Assembly: GCA_030844895.1 (NCBI GenBank)
Contig: CM061224.1
Span: 1,488,001 to 1,552,000 of the forward strand
Source: Ambrosia x helenae
Taxonomy: Eukaryota > Streptophyta > Magnoliopsida > Asterales > Asteraceae
Direction of reading: 5' to 3'
DNA length: 64,000 bases
Shown here: positions 33,843 through 43,496 of the stretch, piece by piece
Layout: each line of letters opens with the position of its first letter
How positions within the stretch are numbered: the stretch's first letter is position 1
Notes under the pieces: model-generated
Seen by the model: only the letters and a program-made list of their open reading frames with translations
Databases searched by the model: none
Told to the model about the DNA's origin: nothing
Position numbers and translations under genes: made by a program

Positions 33843-34343
33843 GTGTTGTCCATATTGGGTAGCATTTGGTTCTAATGTTAATCAAACTTCAGTCTCGATT
33901 CGATCCTTTGGTATGGATCCATGAAAACCAACAATGATAGGACTGACCGGATGAAGTATAAAATTGCGTTGTTTCTTTTACGTGGATGAGGTGAAAGCAC
34001 ATGGAGCAGAGAGAAATAACTGGTTTAGGACTTTAGGTATGATTACAAATTTACACTTATACACACAAAGGTTTATAAAGTAACAAACCTCTTAGATTTA
34101 CCAATTACCAATGTTTTAAAAACCGGTTTTTTAACCATATCAGATTGGACTAAAAAATGGTTCAACCGGTTGAACCGGGTTGTATCGGACGGTTCAACCG
34201 GATTGACTAGCTAAACATGTAATTCTATAAAATACAACTTCAATTCAAAAAGTAATCCAGTAGTACATGATTTCATAATAAAAAATAATTCAAAAGTTTT
34301 AAAGTTAGAATGTGCGTAAATTTTCATTACCAGACAAAGAAAA

Positions 34344-35333
34344 TTACATCAAGATAACGGGCAGGCGGGCAACAAGCTGCGCCGCCACCCCTTTCTGAAT
34401 AGCAAATCCTAATCTACTAAAAACGTAACCCTGCCCACCTGAAGCCGAGACACTACTATGAATAACCCGCTGGACCCTAGTCAGGAAACGGGTAGCCTCT
34501 GGTGCCAATGAGCCAAAGGTATCAAAAGCTAAGGGTACAAAAACGTGTTGGTTCTCCTCGCAGGCTTTAGCATGTTTTTCTACCTTTTTTGCCTCTGCTT
34601 TCCGCACCGCTTGCCCTGCTACGAAGCCACTATCCCTCAACCCAACTAGCGGAGATACACCCGTCAGGTCAACACAAGCATGCTTCCCCCCGGCCCACCC
34701 AAAAACAAGGAGATCTGCTGGTCGTAGGGTGGATCTCCCTTCTGCTGGATCCGAGAGGAAGTTCACAGGGGCCTCCTTTTTTGCTGAGATCCCAGCCCGT
34801 CTTAAAATGTCCCACAGAATGTCTCGAACCCAATCATGCCGATATTTGAAACCGGGTAACTCCTTACGATGCACCGCATGTTCCCCGTATTCATCCAGGC
34901 AGGCCTTACGGCAAATCGGACAGATTTCATCCTCTTGGTACATGGGGATCATCAGACGATATTTAAGAATGGCCCTGTATTCAATAGCGGACATGCTTTG
35001 GCCAAGACCTTCAATCGGGATAACAGTCAGGAAATCTTGGGCGTGGGGGCTTTGCAAGCATTCAATAACTGCTCTCTGACGGGGGGATAGACCAAAAACT
35101 TCACCCAGGCTCTGAGCGATTTTGCCAAAAAGGGCATTCGCCAAAGTTTTCTGAGGCTTTGGGGGGGCGGTGTCCTTGTTAGAAAAACCGCCAATATCAA
35201 AACCTGGGAGATAGTCATTTAGCTTTTCGAGGGCCTGCACGTAGTCCAAGTCTGCGCCGAAAACCCCGCTATTTCGTAAGATGTGGTCTTGAAGGTTCCA
35301 GGACTGAGCTCGCGATGCCACAAACGCATACAT
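34344..35333 (-). pseudogene. Zinc-finger and restriction-like endonuclease part of the non-LTR element
   Basis: 329 residues, continuing the polymerase ORF downstream of the LTR insertion. A C-x2-C…H-x2-H finger is seen at residues 138-155 (CPIC … HAVH). Then comes a PD-(D/E)xK-like core: E187, R204-P-A-D207, then D222 in 'ACVDLTG', then K249/K250 and a conserved-looking 'NQHVFVPLAFDTFGSLAPEA'. This order (RT, CCHH finger, RPD…D) is that of R2-type elements, whose endonuclease nicks the target to prime reverse transcription. The open frame is intact here. It is called a pseudogene only because it is cut from its polymerase. Confidence 0.68.
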
Positions 35334-35352
35334 GCCGGCATCCTTCGCAGAG

Positions 35353-35357
35353 AGGAG
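35353..35357 (+). repeat. Target-site duplication AGGAG, left copy
   Basis: AGGAG at 35353-35357 is repeated at 36978-36982, directly outside the TGATAGG…CCTATCA ends of the LTR insertion. Removing the insertion and one copy restores an open frame across the junction of the non-LTR element. Confidence 0.92.
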
Positions 35358-36977
35358 TGATAGGTTGGTAAAAACTCGAGAATTAACAAAGCTAAATTAA
35401 TTGATTAATGCATAAATGATTATGGAATAGCACTACTTTGATGTGTCTTATGATTTTCAGGTATTAACACAAAAAGGATGCAAATCTGGAGTTTTTGGAA
35501 CATCTCAGGAGCACAAGGAGTGATAAACCGAACAAGAAAAGTTGAAATGGGTGTCCGGGACAAGCTGGCGTCGCCTACAGCACTTTTGGCGTCGCCTACA
35601 GCACTCGCGTAGGAGAAGGGGACCAAAATACCGTAGGACAGAGCAAACTCTCGTAGCCAAAACAGACATGGCGTCATTTCAGAATATTATCCCCGGCAAC
35701 GGCGCCATTTGATGAGCCGGTCGTCACGGTTCATACAAAACCTAATTAACCTAGGTAGATAGGATAAGTAGGGTATCAATCCAAGGAGCGTGTGGTTAGT
35801 GGATATTATGTAGTTGATTAAACGGTGTTGCTTATGAAGTTTACTAGAGACTTATGAAGTTGGTAATTGGTTTATTTAAGAATGTGATTGAAAAGGGTTT
35901 TGTTGTTATATTAAAAACTTGAATTGAAATTATATGAATGAAAAATAATAAAGTTTGTAAACAATTTAATTAAAAGGATCACACCTAGGTTTCAACAACT
36001 AAAGTCTAAGGTTTTCACAAATGGGTCAAACAAGTGTAGTGCAATTGGTGTTAACGGGGTGATTGTTCAATAGGCTTAGGTGTCAAGTTTCATCAACATC
36101 AAAGATGGACTAAACTACACTTCATTACCTAGAACATACAACCCTATGTTTGTATTAGAGCAAGAAAACATGTTCATGACACTAGAAATTGGCACAAGAT
36201 CAATTAACTAAAATGAATTCAACATAAGATTAATCGCAATCTAATACAATTAATTCAAACACACAATTGCACAATTAAAAGTTTAAAGAAATACCCAAAT
36301 GTTAAACCCTAAAACTTCAATTGTTTACTTCCTAGGTATGATACAAAGAGACTAGCCACTCATGGCCATGGAGCTTGAGTCTTCAATGATTTGGTCTTGA
36401 ATCTTGAAATCTTGAATAATAGGATGATTTGGTGTTCTTCAATGATATGGAATGATATGGGTTTGACAAGATGGAGTGGTAATGATAGAGATACCAAATT
36501 ATGAGCCTTCAAGGTGTTTTAAAGCCAAAGAAATCAAAACTTCCGTTTTGATACACATTAAAAACATTAAACCCAAGTTTGACTGCAGGTGCTGTAGGCT
36601 ACGCCACTTTTGGCATCGCCTACGCGAGTCCCGTAGCCTACGCCAAAAGTGGCATAGGCGACGCCATGTCTGTTTTGGCTACGAGAGTTTGCTCTGTCCT
36701 ACGGTATTTTGGTCCCCTTCTCCTACGCGAGTGCTGTAGGCGACGCCAAAAGTGCTGTAGGCGACGCCAGCTTGTCCCGGACACCCATTTCAGCTTTTCT
36801 TGTTCGGTTTATCACTCCTTGTGCTCCTGAGATGTTCCAAAAACTCCAGATTTGCATCCTTTTTGTGTTAATACCTAAAAATCATAAGACACAACAAAGT
36901 AGTGCTATTCCATAATCATTTATGCATTAATCAATTAATTTAGCTTTGTTAATTCTCGAGTTTTTACCAACCTATCA
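35358..36977. mobile_element. LTR insertion with two U3 ends (inverted partial LTR + PBS + full LTR)
   Basis: Both ends are the same U3 start, TGATAGGTTGG, in opposite orientation. The left arm 35358-35675 is the first 318 bp of the LTR on the plus strand. 35676-35707 is internal leader plus primer site (minus strand), and 35710-36977 is a full 1,268-bp LTR on the minus strand. The two U3 arms (35358-35675, 36660-36977) differ at three positions that I can see. The 5-bp duplication AGGAG shows that the whole 1,620-bp structure integrated as a unit. Confidence 0.9.
35690..35707 (-). promoter_or_regulatory. tRNA-Asp primer-binding site
   Basis: TCCCCGGCAACGGCGCCA on the plus strand equals the 3' end of tRNA-Asp, so the minus strand carries the perfect 18-nt primer-binding site, two bases from the LTR end at 35710. 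Confidence 0.9.
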
Positions 36978-36984
36978 AGGAGCC

Positions 36985-38334
36985 CTAATCCTCCCATACG
37001 CATCGCAAAGACGCCATCCGCCACTGTAGGTCACCAAAAAAAGGCCCCCCACATACCACTATGTCTTCAATGGCTTCCCTTAGACCCTTGTCAAAACATG
37101 ATACCGCTTCATCCATCATGGGGGGTTGGCAAGTCCGTAACCCAAAAAGCAACTTAGCAACCGCCATACAGGACCTGAGCAAGAGGAGTTCACTCTGGGG
37201 ATCCCTAAGGCAGGGCAAGAGTTTCATAAGTTCAACCGAGCGTGATGCCCTCCGCCTTGCCAATTCGCGGATAAAATAAGGGTCACGGCTAACGGCCCCT
37301 CCGAGGAGCTTCACCCCATTTTCTGGCCTACCAATCCCACTGGGAAAAAGTCCGTCCCGAAGTTTCACCGCATTACAAGACGGCCAAAAAACCTCTGTTT
37401 TCTTAATATTAAGCCGAAGTCCCAAGGATGGTCCCTCCAGCCGGATAATGTCTAAGGCTTTAGCAACTTCAGTGGCATCACCAATAATCGTCCCATCATC
37501 TAGGTACCACGCATGAAATGGGAGTTTACAATTTTCTTGTACCCGGAGAACCATAGGGTGTAAAGTAAGGGCGAAAAGAAGGGGACCTAAAGGGTCCCCC
37601 TGCTGAACCCCCGTAGTAGCCCCTATACAATCATTACCAACATACAACCTAGCTGGCTGGGCATATAAGAACTGGACCCATGGATCGATAGACGGGCAAT
37701 GTTGATGGACCTCTCGAAGAAGGGCAGTGCGGTCGATCATATTAAACACGTTCGAAAAATCCACCGTGAGCATAGCCAAAGACCCGTCCTCATGGAAGGA
37801 GGTTAAGAACCTGTTCGCGCTGTGAAGCACCGCCTCCGCCCCATTGGGAGTTCCCACCCCAAATTGAAAATCCCCGAGGTACGTAGCCATTTCCTTTCCA
37901 ACCTTCCTCATAGCCACTTTAGAAACTAGTCTGCGCCAAATGGCCCCTACTGCAATTGGCCGAATCCCATTATCAGGTTTTAATAAAGGGGTAAGGGGGG
38001 CCGAAGAAATGAATTCAGCTAGAACCCTTGGGCACAAACCCCCTAGCCAAAGGTTGACGACGTCAGTAATAGCTGAGAGCAACCCCGTGGAAGTCACTGA
38101 CCCTTCTCCAGAAAGAGCGTCAAGCAAATGTTGGGCCCTCAGACCTTCTCTCCCACAAGAAGTCCCTTTAGGGAAAGATCGAAGACATCCAAGCACACAA
38201 TCCATATCCACAATAAGGGCGGGCATGACGTCAGAGTTGGCGGGCAAGGACGGAGGTGGCATCACCGGATGTTTGTCAATAAGGGCTTTCATGGTAGATT
38301 CCCCAAACGGAGCAACCCCACTGGAACACAACAC
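36985..38334 (-). pseudogene. Reverse transcriptase part of the non-LTR element
   Basis: 449 residues. Motifs in order: 'LTPLLKPDNGIRPIAVGAIW' (113-133, fingers), motif A V-D-F-S-N-V-F with D192, motif B Q-G-D-P-L-G-P (245-251), motif C Y-L-D-D (277-280), motif D 'LRLNIKKTEVF' (306-316). It synthesises cDNA on a nicked target in living elements. The frame shifts by one base near 37010, shortly before the LTR insertion, where 'RMASL' is followed by an out-of-frame tail; the other frame continues G-G-L-G-L-L into 35333. The catalytic residues are intact. Confidence 0.85.
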
Positions 38335-38344
38335 CTTGACGGCA

Positions 38345-38765
38345 GCTGTGAAGTGACCGTCCCTAACTTTTCTTAGGCATTGTTTGACATTGGGGCTCTC
38401 TTCAGAAGGCTCAACCCCCCTTACATCCTGGGTAAAGAAAACACTTTCCCCACACTATCAAAAAGGGAAGAAACCAAATCTGCAAACCCAGAACCGTCTT
38501 TCCACAAGGAAAGCGCTTGCAGGATGCTACTACACTGCAAGGATTTCCTATTCCCAGACCTCCGCTCCTGTCTAGTGGACGGTTTGACCACCCGCAGGGT
38601 ACACCTCGGCAATAAAAGCAATTTGACCCAACTTTCTACAGACCCTGGAGAGGCCACCACTTTTCGTAAGGCACCTGTCAAAGCTTGGGCGAACGCCAGT
38701 CGACAGCTCGGGGGAATGCTCTTGACAGTTTGAATGGACAGAGAGAAAACCTTTTCAAGGAGGGA
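38345..38765 (-). pseudogene. N-terminal part of the non-LTR element ORF
   Basis: On the minus strand, 38421-38760 reads 'SIPPSCRLAFAQALTGALRK', then 'VESWVKLLLLPRCTL' and 'NRKSLQCSSILQALSLWKDG', and a different frame near 38345-38410 leads into the reverse transcriptase ORF ('CLRKVRDGHFTAAVKVL'). At least one frameshift (about 38410) separates them. No APE endonuclease or extra zinc finger is visible before the region ends at about 38770. Confidence 0.6.
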
Positions 38766-39393
38766 TAATTAAAAAATAATCCAAAAGTACCCAATTTTTT
38801 AACAATTTTTTTATATGAAATGGTATACTAGGTTTATATCATTAGAGTTTTGAATCATCAAGTTTATGATTGCTTAAAAGAAAAAAATCATAATCATCGA
38901 CATCCTCGTCAACAAAAGTATAACCATTTTCGTTTTCTACAATCTTTGATAAGAAATTTTAGTTACCAAATCAAAATATACTAAAATTACATAAGATAGG
39001 TAACATATATAAAAATAACTTTGTGTCTAAGAAACCGGTTCATACTTTTTCTCACCACACATGTTATTTACATCATCACTATCGGCCGATAAAGTCCAAA
39101 GTTTAACCTTGTACCGGTACTGGTATAGCGGTTATAAACTGGTATACCGGAATTTACCGGCGGTTCAAATCCTTTACCGTTTTCCTAAAATACCAGACTA
39201 ATTCGTGCCAACCAAGACACCGGTAAGCATAATAACCGGTTCAACTGGCCGGTATAAACCGGTTTTTAAAATATTGCCAATTACCATAGATCGCTCAAAC
39301 CGGTTTTGACTTTCGTTGACTCAAACCAGAACCCCTACACATACACGAAACTAGTCATGCCAATACAGACAGAGACCGAAAGGAAAGCAACCA

Positions 39394-42300
39394 ATGGCAG
39401 TAACTTCTCTACTCTCTAGAACCTTCTCATCCATTTCTCTCTCTCACATCCCTAACTCACCTTCTCTTCCCTTCATTGCTCACAACGTTCTTCATCACAA
39501 AACATCATCACCAACAACCTTAACGGTCAGAAAACAGGGCCGTCGTACGATCCACTCCATGGCTGCTTCCTTTGACTCTCGATTAGAGGATACTGTGAAG
39601 AAAACCATCGCTGATTATCCTGTTGTTGTCTATTCCAAAACTTGGTGTTCGTAAGTCACTTAGGGTTTATATTATTATATGTATGTATGTATATTTAAAT
39701 TGATTGTTTTCAGCTTAATTTAAAGTGGTTTTTTAATGTTTTGACTGTGAAGGTATTGTTCTGATGTGAAATCTTTGTTTAATCAGCTTGGTGTGCAGCC
39801 GCTTGTGATCGAATTGGATGAAATTGGTAACTGTTTATTTGTAGTTTTGTGATTTGATTTAGGGGAAAATGGAAGTATATAAAATGTTAATTGAACTGTG
39901 GTCTAAGACTGTCTGTTGTGGGCCGCGAGCGAGCTCCGGCACGAGGGAGGTTCCATCCCGGTGCTCACCCCCAGCCACAACAGCCGCGGTGCGAGCACAG
40001 CCACGGTGGTCGCGTGCGTCAGTGGCGATTCTTTTAAGGGGCGGGGAGGGGCGCCCCCCCCCCCCCCCCCCGAATTTTCGCTCAGAAGTTCCGATTATAT
40101 AGTATTCGTATAGAAATTTTTTGGTATATAAGGTTTCGACCTCCCGAAACTGGTTTTCGACCCCCCGAAACTAGTGACTTTCGACCCCCCGAAGTTTCGG
40201 GTCATGATTCGCCACTGAGAGAGGTGCTTTGGTCGCGTCAGTGCTCACCCCAGTCACAACGGGGTCAGGTGATCGGGTTACTTGAAAGTGAATTTTGTGG
40301 CTCGCTCGCGGCTGACAACGGATAGTCTAAGCACTTAATGCGGTAAAATATCGGTTAGCGGTTAAAGACGGATAACCACAGTTTTTATTGGAATGATCTT
40401 TGTAGGTAGTTGGTTGATTTAGGTCTTGTAGTTAGGTGAGATAAACTTAGGGTAAGCTTTGGTACGTTAAGTTATTGTAATTAGGGTTTGGGCTTGAGTT
40501 TAGATCCTTCTGATGCAGCTATGCTACTTGTCTGATATGCGGAGATTCTTTTTTGATAACCGTGAGAACACGTCATGGGATTACTCACAAGCTTGGTTTT
40601 AAAAAACGCTAGGCGCACAAAATTGACGAAGTCTAAGTTAAGTTGTTGTCTTTGTATATCCAGTAGGTTTTTAGCTTCCTTTACTCAAAATATAGCTATA
40701 AACGAGGTTTTCATATGATTTTACCAACATGTACAAGCTAGAAAACCAAAGGTACAACACTTTTCTGCATAAAACACCCTAAGTACATGAGGCGCGCAAA
40801 AAACCTAAAATTTGCACCTTTTAGGCACTTCTTGAATTTAGCTTAGGCACTGAGCGAAAAAGCCCCAGGACTTGCGCCTCTGAGGCGTGCTTTATAAATC
40901 GAAGCTTACGGGTGTCACCCATACTCTCATAACCGCTGGATTAGGTAAAACATAGCTTGCGCTGGGCAGGTGGTTTGATCTTCAGCAGGTCAAAGGTAGA
41001 AACGAATGTAACCTGGATTGAACATGATACCTCTGATAGAGGATATCAGGCGCTTACTATCGCCTCACCACCCTTTGAAGGTTCAATGTTTTGTACTTGT
41101 GGTATTGGTCAAGATTTTTTTGACCAAATCCACATTTGAATTGTTATATGCTTGTTATACATAACCACATTTTTAAGAAACAAAACTTTTCTTTTTGAGA
41201 GAGAACTTAATGAATTCCATTTCTCTTTTTGTCGAAGGGTCCTTAATAGTAATCATGTTAGGATTTGGAGTTAAAGATGCAATATTACCGATGAGTTAGA
41301 TCTCTTTATATTTGTTATTTTTATTGCAGGTGCACAAGGACCTCAGCTACAGAAGGTTCTTGAACAGCTCACTGGACAACATACGGTTCCAAATGTTTTT
41401 ATTGGTATGTAGTATCTATGCTTTAAAAATCTTATATAAATTTTTACTTGATAACTAAGCATGATCTAATCTAATGTGAATTGAACTGACCTCGGTCATA
41501 CGCGGTTAGATAAATTTCCAATCTCTAGCACCATACTTGATATAGAATGTATGAAGGTGGCAATTGCAAATTGTTTAGTATTAGTGAGTCGTGTTGAGAT
41601 ATGTTTTTATCTCAAACGGGTCAAATAAAAGAATGTCAACCACTCACTATGTGATTGTTGCTGAATATGACCCAGCGAGTGCTGACCTTCCATCATCTTT
41701 TACAATATCAACATCACTAAAGAACAACTTATGAAATTAGAAATAGAAAAAAATCGGTTGATGGTAGCATTCATTATATTATTTCTGATTTATTTTCTAA
41801 TTTGTTCATTCATGGCGTTCCTTGCTAACAGGGGGCAAACACATAGGCGGTTGTACAGGTACCTTCTTTTCCTTTCAGCTCATTCTTCCGTTAACGATTT
41901 CTTTTGTTTTCACTCTCTTCCGGTATCCTTGTGCATGATTATGCAAACATGTTTTTACATTTATGAATGTGGAGAAATAGGTGGATCGGGTGGGTTTCTT
42001 TAACTTTTTATAATTTTTTTATTAACTCATTGTAATATGAGTACAAATTTGTTTTTATTACAAAATTTCTACTCGTTCGACCTTTTTCCTTCACTAATAA
42101 TTTTGCATGTGGATTGTGAATCTGATTTGGGTTAGATTTGATATTTGGAATTGGGTTCGGTTTTTGTCCATGTGGTTTAACCATTTTAACCAATTCAATC
42201 CAAACTGGGAACTTTTGTCATATCGGTCACAGTGGTTTAGTTTCAACTGTTTTCGTCCTTCTAACCAACTCCGTCTAAAGATTATGCTAAACCTCACACA

Positions 42301-43496
42301 TGTGCCCCTCATGTCACATGTGAGGGGCATTTCCGTTCATTTCTTAACGGAAAAAAAAAACTAAAGGAAAATTTAAATACCCTCTATTCTGTCTTCTTGG
42401 AGACCCTGAGAGTAACCCCTTCACAGAAAAAAAACATGGGTTGGATTTCTCTAGCGAGACATTCATCACCATTTGAAACCACGGACATTTATGAACGTCG
42501 AAGGATCTTAAAATCAATAACCGATGTGGCCATGATTGAATCAGCGTTTCTATTTCAGCCAAATCTTAGGTTCATACACACACCTGGTTCACAAGCTAGT
42601 CTCTGTTTTTTTCTTGATCGAATCTGATTGCGAACCACCAACACCACCATAGGCGTGGATCACTATGACCAGTCACAGAACACACCACTGCCATGTGTGG
42701 CGTTTAAAAGAATCTTTGTAAGAGGTATTCACACGGACAAAAATGGTTAAACAATGTAATCGCATTGGCTAATATGACAAAAATTTCCATTTTGGATTGA
42801 AATGGTTAAAATGGCTAAACCACAAGCCTGGAAATATAACTCAACTCCTAATAAATTTTTTTTCTTCTGTTTTCTTACACCCGTTTTGTGTAAACAAGTC
42901 AGGTCGGTGGAATGGGTAAGGGGTGAAAACTGGAAGTTGACCCGAGTGTTGTGCTGACTTGATACGCTTGTTGACCATTTCAAAACTTTTATAAAGAAAT
43001 AACGCTATGACTAAAAACTATATTACAAATGAATTGAAAGTTGACCCGAGTGCATCTAATCATACAACCTCCTAAATCGCTTTATCTAAATATTAGACTC
43101 GCTATTGTAATTACAATAGCGAGTCTAAAATTTAGATAAAGCGATTTAGGAGGTTGTATGATTAGATGCACTCGGGTCAACTTTCAATTCATTCCCCTTT
43201 AAGGTAAATTATATTTGGGGGGTGTTTGGGATTGATTATTCAAAACAGATTATGCGTTTTGGAAAAGCAGGGGTGGAGCTGCTTATAGATTATTGTGTTT
43301 TGGTAGCCTAAAAAACTGATTATCTGCGTTTTCAAAACGCAATCCCAAACACTAAAAACTGATTATCTGCGTTTTCAAAATATAATGCTTTTTGTGCAGA
43401 TTTAGTTTAAAATATAATGCTTTTTGTGCAGATACTATCGATTTACACAGGAACGGGGAACTTGAAGCTTTGCTGGCTGAGGCAAAAAACACCTAA
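39394..43496 (+). CDS. GRXC5: Chloroplast glutaredoxin (GrxC5/S12 type)
   Basis: Small thiol oxidoreductase that uses glutathione to reduce disulfides or remove glutathione from proteins. Exons: 39394-39650, 39753-39826, 41330-41404, 41832-41858 (27-nt microexon) and 43432-43496; the sum is 498 nt, giving 165 residues. Residues 1 to about 55 are Ser/Thr-rich with few acids, like a chloroplast transit peptide. The mature domain starts near M56. The active site W-C-S-Y-C has cysteines at 85 and 88, split by intron 1; the WCSYC form is that of GrxC5, whereas GrxS12 has WCSYS. The glutathione-binding T-V-P and G-G-x-x-I-G-G motifs are intact, split by the microexon. Introns 2 (1.5 kb) and 4 (1.6 kb) hold transposons, a palindrome and a duplicated splice acceptor. 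Confidence 0.94.
39907..40327. mobile_element. Tourist-like element in GRX intron 2 (TSD TAA)
   Basis: Ends GACTGTCTGTTGTGGGCCGC and GCGGCTGACAACGGATAGTC are imperfect inverted repeats extending into GAGCGAGC/GCTCGCTC, flanked by TAA (39904-39906, 40328-40330). A hAT MITE (40020-40217) sits inside it. Confidence 0.75.
40020..40217. mobile_element. hAT-type MITE, copy B, nested in the Tourist element
   Basis: CAGTGGCGATTC to GATTCGCCACTG. The interior is the reverse of copies at 9942 and 53631 (CGACCCCCCGAAACTAGTGA, TTATATAGTATTCGTATAG). A C run of about 18 lies at 40056. No matching 8-bp duplication was found, unlike copies A and C. Confidence 0.75.
40593..40904. mobile_element. Degraded TIR element in GRX intron 2
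   Basis: Starts CTTGGTTTTAAAAAACGCTAGG and ends near GCGTGCTTTATAAATCGAAG. It resembles the element at 11248-11640 in its ends and GCGCC/GAGGCG words. The flanks CTCACAAG and CTTACGGG are only a weak duplication. Confidence 0.55.
43028..43193. repeat. 166-bp almost perfect palindrome in GRX intron 4
   Basis: Arms 43028-43110 and 43111-43193 meet without a spacer at GCTATTGTAA|TTACAATAGC. I find one mismatch in 83 paired bases (A/T near 43091). Transcription of the intron would give a long hairpin. No target duplication is evident. Confidence 0.92.
43220..43352. mobile_element. Tourist-like MITE in GRX intron 4
   Basis: GGTGTTTGGGATTG at 43221 and CAATCCCAAACAC at about 43340-43352 are inverted ends, followed by TAA on the right. 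The left TAA is lost. The end sequence is shared with the element at 32400-32794. Confidence 0.5.
43368..43431 (+). repeat. Tandem duplication of the last splice acceptor of GRX
   Basis: AATATAATGCTTTTTGTGCAG occurs twice, its AG ending at 43399 and 43431, 32 bases apart. The second AG gives the correct frame. The first would add 32 nt and reach a stop (TAA) within four codons. Confidence 0.85.

Larger units (their letters stand above)
34298..38770 (-). mobile_element. Non-LTR retrotransposon with restriction-like endonuclease
   Basis: A likely target duplication AAAAAATAATYCAAAAGT (34280-34297 and 38771-38788, one mismatch) brackets the region. Inside, on the minus strand, lie the N-terminal part (about 38400-38760), the reverse transcriptase (36985-38334) and the endonuclease part (34344-35333), interrupted by the LTR insertion at 35358-36977. 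Without that insertion the element is about 2.85 kb. No poly(A) tail is evident. The 5' end is probably truncated, since the N-terminus opens without a start. Typical plant LINEs (L1, RTE) use an APE-type endonuclease; this one uses the other type. Confidence 0.72.
34109..39276. mobile_element. hAT-like TIR element, 5.2 kb with nested insertions (TSD CCAATTAC)
   Basis: Ends CAATGTTTTAAAAACCGG and CCGGTTTTTAAAATATTG are inverted repeats with one mismatch. The exact 8-bp duplication CCAATTAC flanks them (34101-34108, 39277-39284). Its own sequence is about 190 bp on the left and 500 bp on the right, rich in ACCGGTT words. The remainder is the non-LTR element 34298-38770 that inserted into it. 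No transposase is seen, so it was a small non-autonomous element before it was invaded. Confidence 0.8.

Noticed and set aside
34589..35090. Plus-strand frames of 73-116 residues
   Set aside because: They are opposite-strand shadows of the endonuclease ORF on the minus strand.
37940..38733. Plus-strand frames of 82-138 residues
   Set aside because: Shadows of the reverse transcriptase and N-terminal region read on the minus strand.
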